The notes: generated from the sequence alone by a model not told the origin. 64,000 bases of DNA from Bradyrhizobium cytisi (GCF_008123515.1 NZ_VSSR01000025.1:124001-188000); one strand, 5' to 3'. Counted from the stretch's first letter, positions 27,430-37,175 are shown. Numbers and translations are program-made.

Positions 27430-29796
27430 TCAGATCGCCGGCTTGTCGGGGCCCTGAAGCTTGGCGTGCAGGTTGATCAACCACATCGCCGTCGGCCGCA
27501 GGATGAAGAGGTCGGCCACCAGCGCCGCCACCATCGAGAAGGCGCTGAGCCAGCCGAACAGCCGCAGCGACGGCAGGTCCGAGAACACGGTGACGACGAG
27601 GCCGCAGGCCAGCACCAGCGTGGTCAGGATCAGCGCCGGGCCGACCAGCACGGTCGCCCGCTCCACCGCGATCGCCGAGCCGACGCCGGGCTTACTTTCC
27701 AATCGCAGGCGATTGAGGAAGTGGATGGTGGCGCTCAAGCCCAGGCCGAACGAGACGGTGAGCGCGACGACGCTGGCGAATTGCAGCCCCTCGCCCATCG
27801 CCCACAGCACCGTTCCCGACATCACCACCGGGAAAATGCCCGGCAGGATACAGGCGAACATCACCACCCAGGAGCGGAAGGCCAGCCCAATGAAGATCGC
27901 GACCATCGCGAATTCGACGGTGAGACCGCGGTTCAGCTTCTCGATCATGCCGGCCGAATTGCGCGCGGCGATGGCGGCAAGACCGGTGACGGCAACCTCG
28001 TAGCCGGGATGCTTTTTGCGGACGGCGTCGAGCTCGGTGTCGAGCTTGTCGACGATCGGCAGGAGCTGGCTGGAGTCCTTGTCCGGCACGCGGCCGGCCA
28101 CGACCACCGCATCCTGCTCGGCATCGATGAACCTTCGCACCAGATGCTCGGGGATGACGTTGACATATTCCTTCAGCGTCGCGACATCGTCGCTGCCGGC
28201 CTTTTCCGCCAGCCAGCGGCGCAGCGTCTCCAGCGACCAGACGTTACCGACGCCGGCCGCCTTCTCCACGGTCGCGTGCACGTCGGCGATGGTTTGCAGC
28301 GTCTCCGGCGAGTAGAGCGTTTCGCCCTTGGGGAATTGGATCAGCACGTTGACCGGATTGGCGCCGGTCAGCTTGGCATCGAGCCGGTTGCTGGCGGCCA
28401 CCGCCTGGCGCTTGTCCGGCACCTGGTCGGCGAGCCGGTAGCGCGGCTGCAGATTGGCGTAGACGACGCCGAGGCTGGCGACGAACAGCAGTGCGATCAG
28501 GCTGAACAGGCCAGGCCGGCCGACCATGCGCACCGCGATCCAGTAGCAGAAATTACGCAGCGCCTGCACGCCGGCATCCGCGGTCTGGAACTTGACGGCA
28601 AAGAGCTTCTCGTTGCGCACGAACAGCACGCCGAACACCGGCACCAGCGATAGCACCGTGACCAGCGCGATGATGGTTGCGGCAAGGCCCGCCTCGCCGA
28701 ATTTGCGGATCAGGTCGGAGTCCGAGAACTGAAGTGCGATGAAGGAAATGCCGGCGGTGCCGTGCGTCAGCACGCAGGCCGGGCCCACCACCAGCACCGC
28801 ATTCCTGAACGCGGTGAACTTGTCCTGGCCCGCGATCAGCCGGTCGCGTGCGGCGAAGGTGAGCTGCATCGAATCCGAGAACGAGATCACCATGATGAGC
28901 GGGGTCATCACGTTCAGGAACATGTTCAGGTTGAAATTGGCCCAGCCGAGCGCGCCGAGTGCGATCAAAATCGCGATCATCGGCGGGAACGCCGCCACCA
29001 CCATGAACGAGATCTTGCGGAAGAAGATGATGGCGATGACGCAGCCGGCGAGAATGCCGAGGACGTTGTAGGTGAGGCCGTCGCGCTCGACCGCGTTGCG
29101 GATCTCGAGCTGCATCACCGGCACGCCGGAGAGCTGTACGCTGAGGCCGGTCTCGCCGAGATCCTCCTTCATCAGCGCGCGGATGTCGCCGACGGTCTTC
29201 GTGAGCTTGCTGGAGGCGACCACCTCGGGATCGAGCGACAGCACGATCAGCGCGAGCGTGCCGTCCTCAGACAAGAGCTTGCCGCGGATGATCTCGTTGT
29301 TTTTGACGGTCTCGATGAACTGGTCATAGGCCGCGCCTTCGGGCAGCTCGGCCGGGAACAGCGCGGCCGGCAGCTTGCCCGGCGCCGGCGCCTGGCGCGC
29401 GGAGAACAGCGAGACCAAACCGCGGGTGCCCTCGACCAGCTGCATGTCAGTGATGAAGTCGCGCAGCTTCTCAAGATTGTTTCGCGCCAGGAGGTTCTTG
29501 CCCTCGACCACGACGAGAACGTCGAATTCCTCGGCCGGGAATTTCTTCGTCACCGCCTCATACTGGCGGAATTCCGGCGTGTTGGAGCGGAACAGCTGGG
29601 ACAGCGAATCGTCGATCTTGATCCGGTAGATGCCGAACACCGCGCCGACGATCAGCACGACCAGGATGATGCAGGAGACGATCGGCGCCCGGACGGCGAT
29701 CAGCCCGATGCGCTCCAGCCCGAAGGCGATGGAGGACGCAGGCCCTTGCTCGACCTTGTCGACATGAACCTCATTCTCACGGTGCTTTTCGAGCAT
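27430..29796 (-). CDS. RND/MMPL family exporter, HpnN-like architecture
   Basis: 788 residues with the same two-half layout as HpnN: a leading helix (VSCIILVVLIVGAVFGIYRI), periplasmic domain, helix block (about 235-400), second leading helix, second periplasmic domain and final helix block (about 630-780). The motif VSFGLGLSATIHFLNRLR lies near residue 705. The family moves lipids or other hydrophobic molecules. It sits between the squalene/hopene operon and the hpnP locus, so a role in hopanoid or lipid trafficking is a reasonable inference but unproven. It is transcribed alone. Confidence 0.82.
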   Translation of the reverse strand: MLEKHRENEVHVDKVEQGPASSIAFGLERIGLIAVRAPIVSCIILVVLIVGAVFGIYRIKIDDSLSQLFRSNTPEFRQYEAVTKKFPAEEFDVLVVVEGKNLLARNNLEKLRDFITDMQLVEGTRGLVSLFSARQAPAPGKLPAALFPAELPEGAAYDQFIETVKNNEIIRGKLLSEDGTLALIVLSLDPEVVASSKLTKTVGDIRALMKEDLGETGLSVQLSGVPVMQLEIRNAVERDGLTYNVLGILAGCVIAIIFFRKISFMVVAAFPPMIAILIALGALGWANFNLNMFLNVMTPLIMVISFSDSMQLTFAARDRLIAGQDKFTAFRNAVLVVGPACVLTHGTAGISFIALQFSDSDLIRKFGEAGLAATIIALVTVLSLVPVFGVLFVRNEKLFAVKFQTADAGVQALRNFCYWIAVRMVGRPGLFSLIALLFVASLGVVYANLQPRYRLADQVPDKRQAVAASNRLDAKLTGANPVNVLIQFPKGETLYSPETLQTIADVHATVEKAAGVGNVWSLETLRRWLAEKAGSDDVATLKEYVNVIPEHLVRRFIDAEQDAVVVAGRVPDKDSSQLLPIVDKLDTELDAVRKKHPGYEVAVTGLAAIAARNSAGMIEKLNRGLTVEFAMVAIFIGLAFRSWVVMFACILPGIFPVVMSGTVLWAMGEGLQFASVVALTVSFGLGLSATIHFLNRLRLESKPGVGSAIAVERATVLVGPALILTTLVLACGLVVTVFSDLPSLRLFGWLSAFSMVAALVADLFILRPTAMWLINLHAKLQGPDKPAI

Positions 29797-30001
29797 GCCT
29801 TGTCCAGTTCCTAAATCGGCTCGGTCAGTGAGCTTATTGCGCCCCGCGAACGGCTTGAAAATGCCATACGAATGGGAGGCTTGCCCTTTGAAAATGCGCG
29901 TAAAATCGCCGGCAGCGGTTTAGCAGGTCATGAGCCCGCCTCGCAAGCACGCCAAGGGTCTCCAAATCGATCAAGATGCGGCGATTTTACCGGAATGCCC
30001 G

Positions 30002-30787
30002 TCATTCGGGCAAAGCCGAGCCAATTCGACGCGGCGCCCGGTCGGCGCTCTCGTCCTTGAGCGCCACGCCCGTGACCTCCCGCGCCAGTCCCTCGCGGAC
30101 CAGCCAGACGAGCTTGAGGGCGGCCTCACGATAGCTCAACCCGGCCCTGTGGATATTCGACACGCAGTTGCGCGCGGCATCGGTCAGCCCGGGCTTCGGC
30201 GCGAAGGTCAGATAGGCACCGAGGCTGTCGGGCGCGGACAGGCCCGGCCGTTCGCCGATCAGCATCAAAACCATGCGGGCGCCGAGAATGGCCCCGATCT
30301 CGTCGCCCAGCGCAACCCGCGCGCCTGAGGCGACGACGACATGGCCGATCGCGACAGCGTCGCCTTCGCGGAGCAGCGGCAGCAGGCTTTGCAGCAGCGC
30401 GACTGCGTGGGCATGGACCGCCGCCGCCGACAATCCATCACCGATGACGATCGCAAGCTGGCACGGCGCAGTGGCACCGTCCGCCAGCGCCGCGGCAGAA
30501 CCGGCATCGAGCTGCCGTCCAAGATCCGGCCGGCGCAGATAATCGCTGCGATCGGCGGCCCGGCTCGCGACCTCGCTGGCGCCAAGACCGAGCGCCCTCA
30601 CCCCGGCAACCAGACCCGGCGCGTCGAAGGCGGCGTGCACGGCATCGCGGGCGCGGGCATGCGCCAGCGTGAAATCGAGCAGCGGTTTTGTCGGCAGGCT
30701 CGCGCCGCTGCGCCCGAGCGCGACGCGCGCAGGCGTGAACGATCTCAGGTCGACGGTCGGGCGTGCCGGAACGGGCTTGTCGCTCAT
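30002..30787 (-). CDS. eutC: Ethanolamine ammonia-lyase small subunit
   Basis: 261 residues, the normal EutC length. Motifs include LRSFTPARVALGRSGASLPTKPLLDFTLAHARARDAVH, then IVIGDGLSAAAVHAHAV and MLIGERPGLSAPDSLGAYLTF. With EutB it forms the adenosylcobalamin-dependent enzyme that splits ethanolamine into acetaldehyde and ammonia. Its ATG overlaps the hpnP stop by 4 nt (ATGA), so hpnP and eutC are translationally coupled. No microcompartment (eut shell) genes are nearby. Confidence 0.95.
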   Translation of the reverse strand: MSDKPVPARPTVDLRSFTPARVALGRSGASLPTKPLLDFTLAHARARDAVHAAFDAPGLVAGVRALGLGASEVASRAADRSDYLRRPDLGRQLDAGSAAALADGATAPCQLAIVIGDGLSAAAVHAHAVALLQSLLPLLREGDAVAIGHVVVASGARVALGDEIGAILGARMVLMLIGERPGLSAPDSLGAYLTFAPKPGLTDAARNCVSNIHRAGLSYREAALKLVWLVREGLAREVTGVALKDESADRAPRRIGSALPE

Positions 30788-32370
30788 TCGGCGGGAACGG
30801 ACGCTTCGCGCAGCCGGATCGAATAGTTCGACGCGTTCTGCTTGCCGCTCGATGCCGCGCGCGCAAAGGTGATGAGATGATGCGCGATCATGGTGCAGCC
30901 GATCAGGCCTTCGATGTCACCACGGCGGATCCGCTCCAGCGCAAACTTCCAGAACACGCGCCTGTAGTCGCCGAGCACGCCGACCTTCCAGAAGATGTTG
31001 CGCAGCATGACGAGGCCGCGCCGGATATTGGTCCAGGTCTTCATCTCGTCCGGCACCGGCATCTTGAGGCGATGGGGATAAACCTCGTCGCATTGATACT
31101 GGAAGCGCGCGTAGACCTTCTCGGGCTCGTAGGCGACGCTCATGGCGTGCTTCCAGGATGCGACGACGTCGTCATAGGGCAACAGGAAGTTGACATTGGA
31201 ATCGCGCCCCTCGTCATCGACCAGGCGCCCTTCCTTCTCCAGCCGGTCCCACAGCGGCGTCTTCGGCAGCGCCTGAAGCAGGTTGATGGTCAGCAGCGGA
31301 ATGTGCGACTCCTCGACGAAGGCGAGCAGCGCCTCCGAGGTGTTCGGCTTGTCGGTGTCGAGCCCCATGATGATGCCGGACACCACCTCCATCCCGTAGG
31401 AGTTGATGGTGCGCACGCCCTCGAGGATCGGGACCATCATGTTGTGGTCCTTGTGCATCGCCTTCAGCGCGTCGGGGTCCGGCGTCTCGATGCCGCAGAA
31501 GATGGTGATGAAATAGGCCTCGCGCATCTTCTCGAGGATTTCGGGGCGCTTTGCGATGTTGAGCGTCGCTTCGCAGGCGAGCCGCACCACATAGCCGGTC
31601 TTCTTCTGCCACTCGATCAGATGCGGCAGCAGATCCAGCGCCGCCTTGCGGTTACCGATGAAATTGTCGTCGACGAAATAGACCGTGTCGGTCATGCCGC
31701 ATTCGCGCAGGCGGTCGAGCTCGGCGATGATCTGCTCGGGCGATTTGATGCGCGGATTGCGGCCGTAGAGGCCGGGGATGTCGCAGAACTCGCATTGATA
31801 CGGGCAGCCGCTGGAATACTGGATGCTGCCGAGGAAATACCGCTTCACGTCGGCGAGCTCATAGGCCGGGATCGGAAACTCCGTCATCGGCACGCGGTCT
31901 TTGGTCGTCAGCACGACCTGTTGCTCGGGGCGAGACGTATCGCGCGACAGGATTTCGAGCAGCTGATTGGTGGCGTCGCCGAGCTCGCCGACATGGAGAT
32001 AGTCGAATGACGGGTAATAGTCCGGGCAAGCGCTGACCGAGGGACCGCCGAGCGCAACCGGCAGGTCGAACTCATGGGCGCGGCGGCAGATGTCGTTCAT
32101 CTGCTGGCGCTGGATGTGCATGCCGCTGACGAAGACCGCCTCCGCCCATTCGAACTCTTCCTTTGTCGCGCGGCGAAGATTCTCGTCGACGAATTTGACC
32201 TGCCACTCCTTCGGCAGATAGGCCGCGAGCAACAGCAGGCCCTGCGGCGGCATGAAGGCGCGGACGCCGTCGGTCAGCGGATAGGCATACTCGAAGGTGC
32301 CGAAAGACGACGTGTAACGCGGGAAGACACAGAGAATATGCCGGCTCGTTCCGTTGCTTTCAGCGCGCAT
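30784..32370 (-). CDS. hpnP: Hopanoid C-2 methylase HpnP (B12-binding radical SAM)
   Basis: 528 residues from ATG 32370, which has GGGGGAAG just upstream. The N-terminal B12-binding region (about 10-150) includes FMPPQGLLLLAAYLP and VSGMHIQRQQMNDICRRAHEFDLPVALGGPSVS. The radical SAM cluster motif is YSSGCPYQCEFCDIPG (CxxxCxxC, near residue 185), followed by VDDNFIGN and GIETPD. A C-terminal DUF4070 region completes the protein, matching HpnP, which makes 2-methylhopanoids. The gene lies between eutB (171 nt upstream) and eutC (4-nt overlap), so all three are probably one transcript. HpnP and EutBC both use cobalamin. Confidence 0.9.
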   Translation of the reverse strand: MRAESNGTSRHILCVFPRYTSSFGTFEYAYPLTDGVRAFMPPQGLLLLAAYLPKEWQVKFVDENLRRATKEEFEWAEAVFVSGMHIQRQQMNDICRRAHEFDLPVALGGPSVSACPDYYPSFDYLHVGELGDATNQLLEILSRDTSRPEQQVVLTTKDRVPMTEFPIPAYELADVKRYFLGSIQYSSGCPYQCEFCDIPGLYGRNPRIKSPEQIIAELDRLRECGMTDTVYFVDDNFIGNRKAALDLLPHLIEWQKKTGYVVRLACEATLNIAKRPEILEKMREAYFITIFCGIETPDPDALKAMHKDHNMMVPILEGVRTINSYGMEVVSGIIMGLDTDKPNTSEALLAFVEESHIPLLTINLLQALPKTPLWDRLEKEGRLVDDEGRDSNVNFLLPYDDVVASWKHAMSVAYEPEKVYARFQYQCDEVYPHRLKMPVPDEMKTWTNIRRGLVMLRNIFWKVGVLGDYRRVFWKFALERIRRGDIEGLIGCTMIAHHLITFARAASSGKQNASNYSIRLREASVPAE

Positions 32371-32425
32371 CGAACTTCCCCCAACCACGTTCTACGAACG
32401 GTACTGACGAGGTCTCCAGAAACAT

Positions 32426-32450
32426 AGCGTAACGCTGCGACCGGAATTCC
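32426..32450 (-). promoter_or_regulatory. Degenerate EcfG-like promoter candidate for hpnP
   Basis: On the minus strand GGAAT, 16 bases, then CGCT: 4 of 5 and 3 of 4 matches to the EcfG consensus. It is 56 bp before the hpnP start. HpnP of Rhodopseudomonas is known to depend on EcfG, but this site is weak and may be chance. Confidence 0.3.
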
Positions 32451-32541
32451 TCAATATTGTGGCACCGAACTAATTCATGAGACGCACCAATGGTTTCCCT
32501 GGTTCACGCCGTCGGATGATGTTTTTTGCGGGACTTTCGCG

Positions 32542-33924
32542 TCACGCGATCAACCGGGAGGCGAAATCGGGCAACAGGCCTGCATCACCGGCAAGCCGGA
32601 AGTCGGCGCCCGCAATTCCGGTCTGGACCAGCCAGTCGTCGAACTCCGGCGCTCGGGCCGCGCCGAAGACGTCGCGGACATAGAGCGCATCGTGGAAGGA
32701 GGTGGACTGGTAGTTCAGCATGACGTCGTCGGCGCCGGGCACCCCCATGATGAAGGTGACGCCGGCGGCGGCAAGCAACGTCAGCAGATTGTCCATGTCG
32801 TCCTGGTCCGCCTCGGCATGGTTGGTGTAGCAGATGTCGGTGCCGAGCGGCAGGCCGAGCAGCTTGCCGCAGAAATGATCCTCCAGCCCCGCCCGGATGA
32901 TCTCCTTGCCGTCATAGAGATATTCCGGACCGATGAAGCCGACCACGCTGTTGACCAGCAATGGCGCATAGGCACGAGCCACCGCATAGGCACGCGCCTC
33001 GCAGGTCTGCTGGTCGACACCGTGATGGGCGTTGGCCGACAGCGCGGAGCCCTGGCCGGTCTCGAAATACATCACGTTCTCGCCCACCGTGCCGCGCTTC
33101 TGCGACAGCCCGGCTGCCTGCGCCTCCTTCAGCAGCGCGAGGTCGATGCCAAAGCTTCGATTGGCGGCCTCGGTGCCGGCGACCGACTGGAAGACGAGGT
33201 CGACCGGCACGCCCTGCCCGATCAGCGCCAGCGTCGTGGTGACATGGGTCAGCACGCAGCCTTGGGTCGGAATCTTCAGCCGCGCGATGATCTCGTCCAA
33301 TAGCCGCAGCAATTGCGCGATGACGGCCGGATCGTCGCTTGCCGGATTGATGCCGATGCAGGCATCGCCGGCTCCTAACAGCAGGCCGTCGAGGATCGAG
33401 GCGGTGATGCCCCTGGCATCGTCGAAGGGATGGTTGGGCTGCAGCCGCGTGCTCATCCGGCCCTTCAGGCCGATGGTGTTGCGGAAGGCGGTGATGACCT
33501 CGCATTTCCGCGCCGCCAGGATCAGGTCCTGGTTGCGCATCAGCTTCGATACCGCCGCCGCCATCTCCGGCGTGATGCCGGGCGCGAGCTTGCGCAAGAC
33601 CTCCGCCGTGGCCACGTCCGACAGCAGCCAGTCGCGGAAGGCTCCGATCGTCAGCGAGGCCACGGGGGCAAACGCCTTGGCGTCATGGCTGTCGATGACA
33701 AGCCGGGTCACCTCGTCGGCCTCATAGGGGATGACGGCCTCGTTAAGGAATTGACCGAGTGGGACGTCCGCCAGCGCCATCCGCGCGGCGATCATCTGCT
33801 CGGCGCTCCCTGCGGCAATGCCGGCCAGCCGGTCGCCGGAGCGCGGCGGCGTCGCCTTGGCGAGGAGGTCGCGCAGGTCGGGAAAGGTGTAGGTCGTGGC
33901 GTCGATGGCGTGGCGGTAGACCAA
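32542..33924 (-). CDS. eutB: Ethanolamine ammonia-lyase large subunit
   Basis: 460 residues from TTG 33924. That start is chosen because GGAGG lies 5 nt upstream and homology begins there (VYRHAIDATTYTFPDLRDLLAKATPPRSGDRLAG); an ATG at 34080 would add 52 unrelated residues. Typical EutB blocks follow: PYEADEVTRLVIDSHD, LQPNHPFDDARGITASILDGLLLG, IGINPASDDP and TDICYTNHAEADQDDMDNL. It binds adenosylcobalamin and ethanolamine at the barrel centre. Transcription is leftward, first in eutB-hpnP-eutC, divergent from a chemoreceptor gene. Confidence 0.95.
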   Translation of the reverse strand: MVYRHAIDATTYTFPDLRDLLAKATPPRSGDRLAGIAAGSAEQMIAARMALADVPLGQFLNEAVIPYEADEVTRLVIDSHDAKAFAPVASLTIGAFRDWLLSDVATAEVLRKLAPGITPEMAAAVSKLMRNQDLILAARKCEVITAFRNTIGLKGRMSTRLQPNHPFDDARGITASILDGLLLGAGDACIGINPASDDPAVIAQLLRLLDEIIARLKIPTQGCVLTHVTTTLALIGQGVPVDLVFQSVAGTEAANRSFGIDLALLKEAQAAGLSQKRGTVGENVMYFETGQGSALSANAHHGVDQQTCEARAYAVARAYAPLLVNSVVGFIGPEYLYDGKEIIRAGLEDHFCGKLLGLPLGTDICYTNHAEADQDDMDNLLTLLAAAGVTFIMGVPGADDVMLNYQSTSFHDALYVRDVFGAARAPEFDDWLVQTGIAGADFRLAGDAGLLPDFASRLIA

Positions 33925-34145
33925 AGGTCCCTCCGGGGTTCGTCGGCCAGTGACCGACTCCAAGGCGATCTTGAAACTATACCTTCGGATCAAGACGCTG
34001 AAATATCTTACCTTTCTTTCGACCTGGGGCGAAGGGGGGCCAACGGCCGCGTTAACGCTGCGTCCATCTTCATTCTGCATAGTTTTGCATCAATTTTAGA
34101 AGACCGCGCAGTCCGGCCACTCCTGGCCATTCGGGCCCCCGCACC

Positions 34146-35876
34146 ATGACATCAGACCGATCTGGGAATACCGCCGGCCTGGCAGGCCGTTTCTCGCTGG
34201 CCACCAAGCTCTATGCGATCTTCGCGCTGTTCGCCCTGCTCATCGCGGCGATCGCGATGCTGTCGGACTACAACAGCCGCCGCGGCGCCGAGTTGACCAG
34301 CGCGATCGAGACGGCGAATGCGGCGGCGCTGAACGTCGAGCGCGTCAACTCGCTGGTCTATGCGGTCGTGATGGAATCGCGCGGCGTCTACATGTCGACC
34401 GAACCGGCGGTCGTGAAGAAATACGGCGATGGCCTGCTCAAGTTCAACGGGCAAATCCTGAATGTCGTGAAGGGATGGGAGAGCATCGTCAAGGCTGACG
34501 ACGCCGAGCAGTTCGCCACCTTCAAGAAGCGCATCGAGCAGTTCGTCGACTTCCGCAAGGAGCTGGTGCGCCGCGGCGTCGAGATCAATGCAGCCGCGGG
34601 CCGCGAATGGGGCGACAATGACGCCAACCGCGCCGTGCGCTCGGCGCTGAACAAGGATCTCGAGGCGCTCTCCAAGGTCTATGCCGAGCGCGCCAGGCAG
34701 ATCGCGCGCGAGACCGAGACCAACCGTACTCTGTCCTTCGTGCTGACCTGCCTCGCCGGCGTGGCGCTGGCGCTGGTCGTGATCGGCATCATCATCATCG
34801 CCCGCTCGATCGCGCGGCCGCTCGCCGCGATCACCGCGACCATCAAGCAGGTCGCCGACGGCGCCGAGAATGTCGTGGTGCCGCACGCCGGCCGCGCCGA
34901 CGAGATCGGCGCACTGGCCCGCGCCATCGAAGTGTTCCAGGACGCGATGGGGCGCAACCGCAACCTCGCCTCGCAGGTCTCGCAGGATTCCGCGGCACGC
35001 GAGCAGCGCGCGCACCACATCGAGCAGTCGGTCGAAGCGTTCCGCGAGGCGATCGGCGCGATCATGCGCGGCCTCAGCGACAACGCCACCGTCATGCGCG
35101 AGACCGCGCAGACCATCACCCGCGTCACCGCGGATGCGAGCAGCCGCGCCGGCACGGCGGCGAACGCCACCGAGCAGGCCTCGCACAACGTCAGTGCGGT
35201 GGCAGGTGCCGCCGAGGAGCTGTCGGCATCGGTCGAGGAGATCGGCCGCCAGGTGCGGCAATCCGCGGGCGCGGTGGAGCAGACCGGCCAGCGCACCGAG
35301 AAATCGATCGCCGAGATCGAGAGCCTCGCCGCTGCCACGCAGCGCATCGACGGCGTGCTGACCCTCATTCAGACGATCGCCGAGCAGACCAATTTGCTCG
35401 CGCTCAACGCCACCATCGAGGCTGCGCGCGCCGGTGACGCCGGCCGCGGCTTTGCGGTCGTCGCGCACGAAGTGAAGGCGCTGGCGGGACAGACCGCGAA
35501 GGCGACCGCCGACATCGGCGAGAACGTCGCGATGATCCAGTCCTCCACCCGCAGCGCGGTCGATGCCGTCCGCGAGATCGGCGGCGCTGTGCGCGAGATC
35601 AACGAGGTCACCTCCGCGATTGCCGGCGCCGTCGGCCAGCAGGACCAGGCCACGCGCGAGATCTCCTCCAACGCGCAGAGCGCAGCCCAGGGCAACGAGA
35701 CGCTGGTCGCCAGCATCACCTCGCTCCGCGACGCCATCGGCGAGACCGACACGGCGGCCTCCTCGGTGCTGACGGCCGCAAGCAGCGTGAGCGCGACGGC
35801 GGACACGCTGTCGCGCGAGGTGGAAAAGTTCTTCCAGAACTTGCGCTCGGACAGCCGCGTTGCCAAGGCGGGGTGA
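34146..35876 (+). CDS. Methyl-accepting chemotaxis protein
   Basis: 576 residues. One transmembrane helix at about 20-38 and another at about 195-218 flank a periplasmic four-helix-like sensor (about 40-190). A HAMP linker follows (RSIARPLAAITATIKQVADG, then RADEIGALARAIEVFQDAM). The cytoplasmic hairpin has the signalling tip QTIAEQTNLLALNATIEAARAG. It signals through CheA/CheW to the flagellar motor; the ligand is unknown. It diverges from eutB across 221 bp; whether it senses ethanolamine or amines is speculative. Confidence 0.93.
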   Translation: MTSDRSGNTAGLAGRFSLATKLYAIFALFALLIAAIAMLSDYNSRRGAELTSAIETANAAALNVERVNSLVYAVVMESRGVYMSTEPAVVKKYGDGLLKFNGQILNVVKGWESIVKADDAEQFATFKKRIEQFVDFRKELVRRGVEINAAAGREWGDNDANRAVRSALNKDLEALSKVYAERARQIARETETNRTLSFVLTCLAGVALALVVIGIIIIARSIARPLAAITATIKQVADGAENVVVPHAGRADEIGALARAIEVFQDAMGRNRNLASQVSQDSAAREQRAHHIEQSVEAFREAIGAIMRGLSDNATVMRETAQTITRVTADASSRAGTAANATEQASHNVSAVAGAAEELSASVEEIGRQVRQSAGAVEQTGQRTEKSIAEIESLAAATQRIDGVLTLIQTIAEQTNLLALNATIEAARAGDAGRGFAVVAHEVKALAGQTAKATADIGENVAMIQSSTRSAVDAVREIGGAVREINEVTSAIAGAVGQQDQATREISSNAQSAAQGNETLVASITSLRDAIGETDTAASSVLTAASSVSATADTLSREVEKFFQNLRSDSRVAKAG

Positions 35877-36142
35877 TCGAGCGGCCGCCGTCCACAGAGC
35901 AGGCCCGCCTAAACCCAACACGCGAAAACAACCCCATGCACAGTAGGCAGGGTGAGCCTTGTCAATGGCCTGACCGCCAGCGTCACACGGCTGCTGATTT
36001 TACGAAATTTGTTTGACACGTCGGGCAAAACACCGGCATGATGTCACCATGGCGATGCTCCCCGAACCGAACCCCAGGGGGCGCCCAGAGACAACCGGGG
36101 ACACGCGTTCCCAGGATGCCATCTGGTACGGCCCGGGCCTCA
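35877..36142. other. Intergenic stretch, nothing assigned
   Basis: 266 bp between convergent genes. A short minus-strand frame (MPVFCPTCQTNF) has no ribosome site. No hairpin terminator stood out. Confidence 0.3.
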
Positions 36143-36460
36143 TCACCCATGCTCGAACGGGCCGACTTCGCGGATGACCTTGCATATCTGCAAGAATCCG
36201 CTGGCGTAGAATTCGGCATGACCTCGCTTCATGGCTTCGACATGGTCGGGATGGGTCCGCCAGCCTTCGAGCGCCTGCTCCGAGGCGAAGCGAAAGACGG
36301 TGATCTCCTCCCCGTCATCCGCCTTGAATGATTTCACAGACAGAAATCCGGGAAGGCCGCTGACTATTCCATACATGCGCTCGCCCAGGCGATCGTACTC
36401 GTCGCCCGATGCGCCGTCCCGCAGCTTGAGGTCTCCAATCACGATCACCTCACCGAGCAT
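36143..36460 (-). CDS. Antibiotic biosynthesis monooxygenase-domain protein
   Basis: 105 residues from ATG 36460, which has GGAGG 5 nt upstream; the ATG 8 codons earlier has none. The ABM ferredoxin-like fold is visible: GDEYDRLGERMYGIVSGLPGFLSVKSF, EEITVFRFASEQALEGWRTHPDHVEAMKRG. Members are small dimeric oxygenases or heme-degrading enzymes, and many are uncharacterised. It is a single gene. Confidence 0.85.
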   Translation of the reverse strand: MLGEVIVIGDLKLRDGASGDEYDRLGERMYGIVSGLPGFLSVKSFKADDGEEITVFRFASEQALEGWRTHPDHVEAMKRGHAEFYASGFLQICKVIREVGPFEHG

Positions 36461-36677
36461 TTCGTCCTCCGCATTCAATTCCAACCCGAGAGAGAGTTCG
36501 CGGGCGCCCGGCCATTATTACGTTTCGGGATCAATAATTCCCATGTCCAACGACAATTTTCGTGATCCGAGCCCGGCCGCGCCGCACACAATCGTGAACT
36601 GAGACGCTTCCGGCCGCGCGTAACGAGCCCGGGAGTGCGGCCGTACTGCCAACAATGCATCGTCAAGGGCCGGTCAA

Positions 36678-37175
36678 ATGAAAGAGCTAGCGAGAGCAAC
36701 CTTCCATATCGCAGAGGATGGGGCGGGGTCCTATCGACCGCTGGCGATCCTGCGCTGGGTCATGGTCGTGATCTTCGTGTCGTTCGGCATGCAGAAGTTC
36801 ACGCTACAGTCGGCCCAGGGCATCGCGCAATTCATCAGCAACAGCCCGCTTGTCTCGTGGCTATCGGTCTTCGGATTGAGGGGCGGAGCCTATGTCCTCG
36901 GTGTCACTGAATTCGTGATTGCGGCCTTGCTGGCTGCCGGTGCGTTCAGCCCGATCCTCTCAGCGCTGGGATCGTTGATGGGGGCGGTCACTTTCGCCGT
37001 CACTTGGTCGTTCTTTTTCACCACGCCTGGCGTCGTGAAATGGAGCATCTCGACCGACCCGATGGCCTGGAATCTGGCGGGCGAGTTCCTGTTCAAGGAT
37101 ATTGTGCTGTTTTGCGTCTGCGCCGTGCTGCTCCTGGCGTCACTGCCACAGGTGGTTACGCGGCTGCGCTGCTAA
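36678..37175 (+). CDS. DUF417 (YkgB/RclC-like) membrane protein
   Basis: 165 residues with four hydrophobic helices (about 25-40, 65-85, 88-112 and 138-158). The DUF417 pattern is ILRWVMVVIFVSFGMQKFT, ISNSPLVSWLSVFGLRGGAYVLG and a late GEFLFKDIVLF. Related RclC in E. coli helps resist reactive chlorine species. The exact role here is unknown. It precedes the phosphatase-like gene by 113 nt in the same direction. Confidence 0.85.
   Translation: MKELARATFHIAEDGAGSYRPLAILRWVMVVIFVSFGMQKFTLQSAQGIAQFISNSPLVSWLSVFGLRGGAYVLGVTEFVIAALLAAGAFSPILSALGSLMGAVTFAVTWSFFFTTPGVVKWSISTDPMAWNLAGEFLFKDIVLFCVCAVLLLASLPQVVTRLRC

Noticed and set aside
33925..34080. Longer eutB start at an ATG
   Set aside because: It adds 52 residues unlike EutB; the TTG at 33924 has a strong ribosome site and matches the family start.
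32371..34145. Possible cobalamin riboswitch before hpnP or eutB
   Set aside because: Leader sequences were read on the minus strand; no B12-box or associated conserved core was found.
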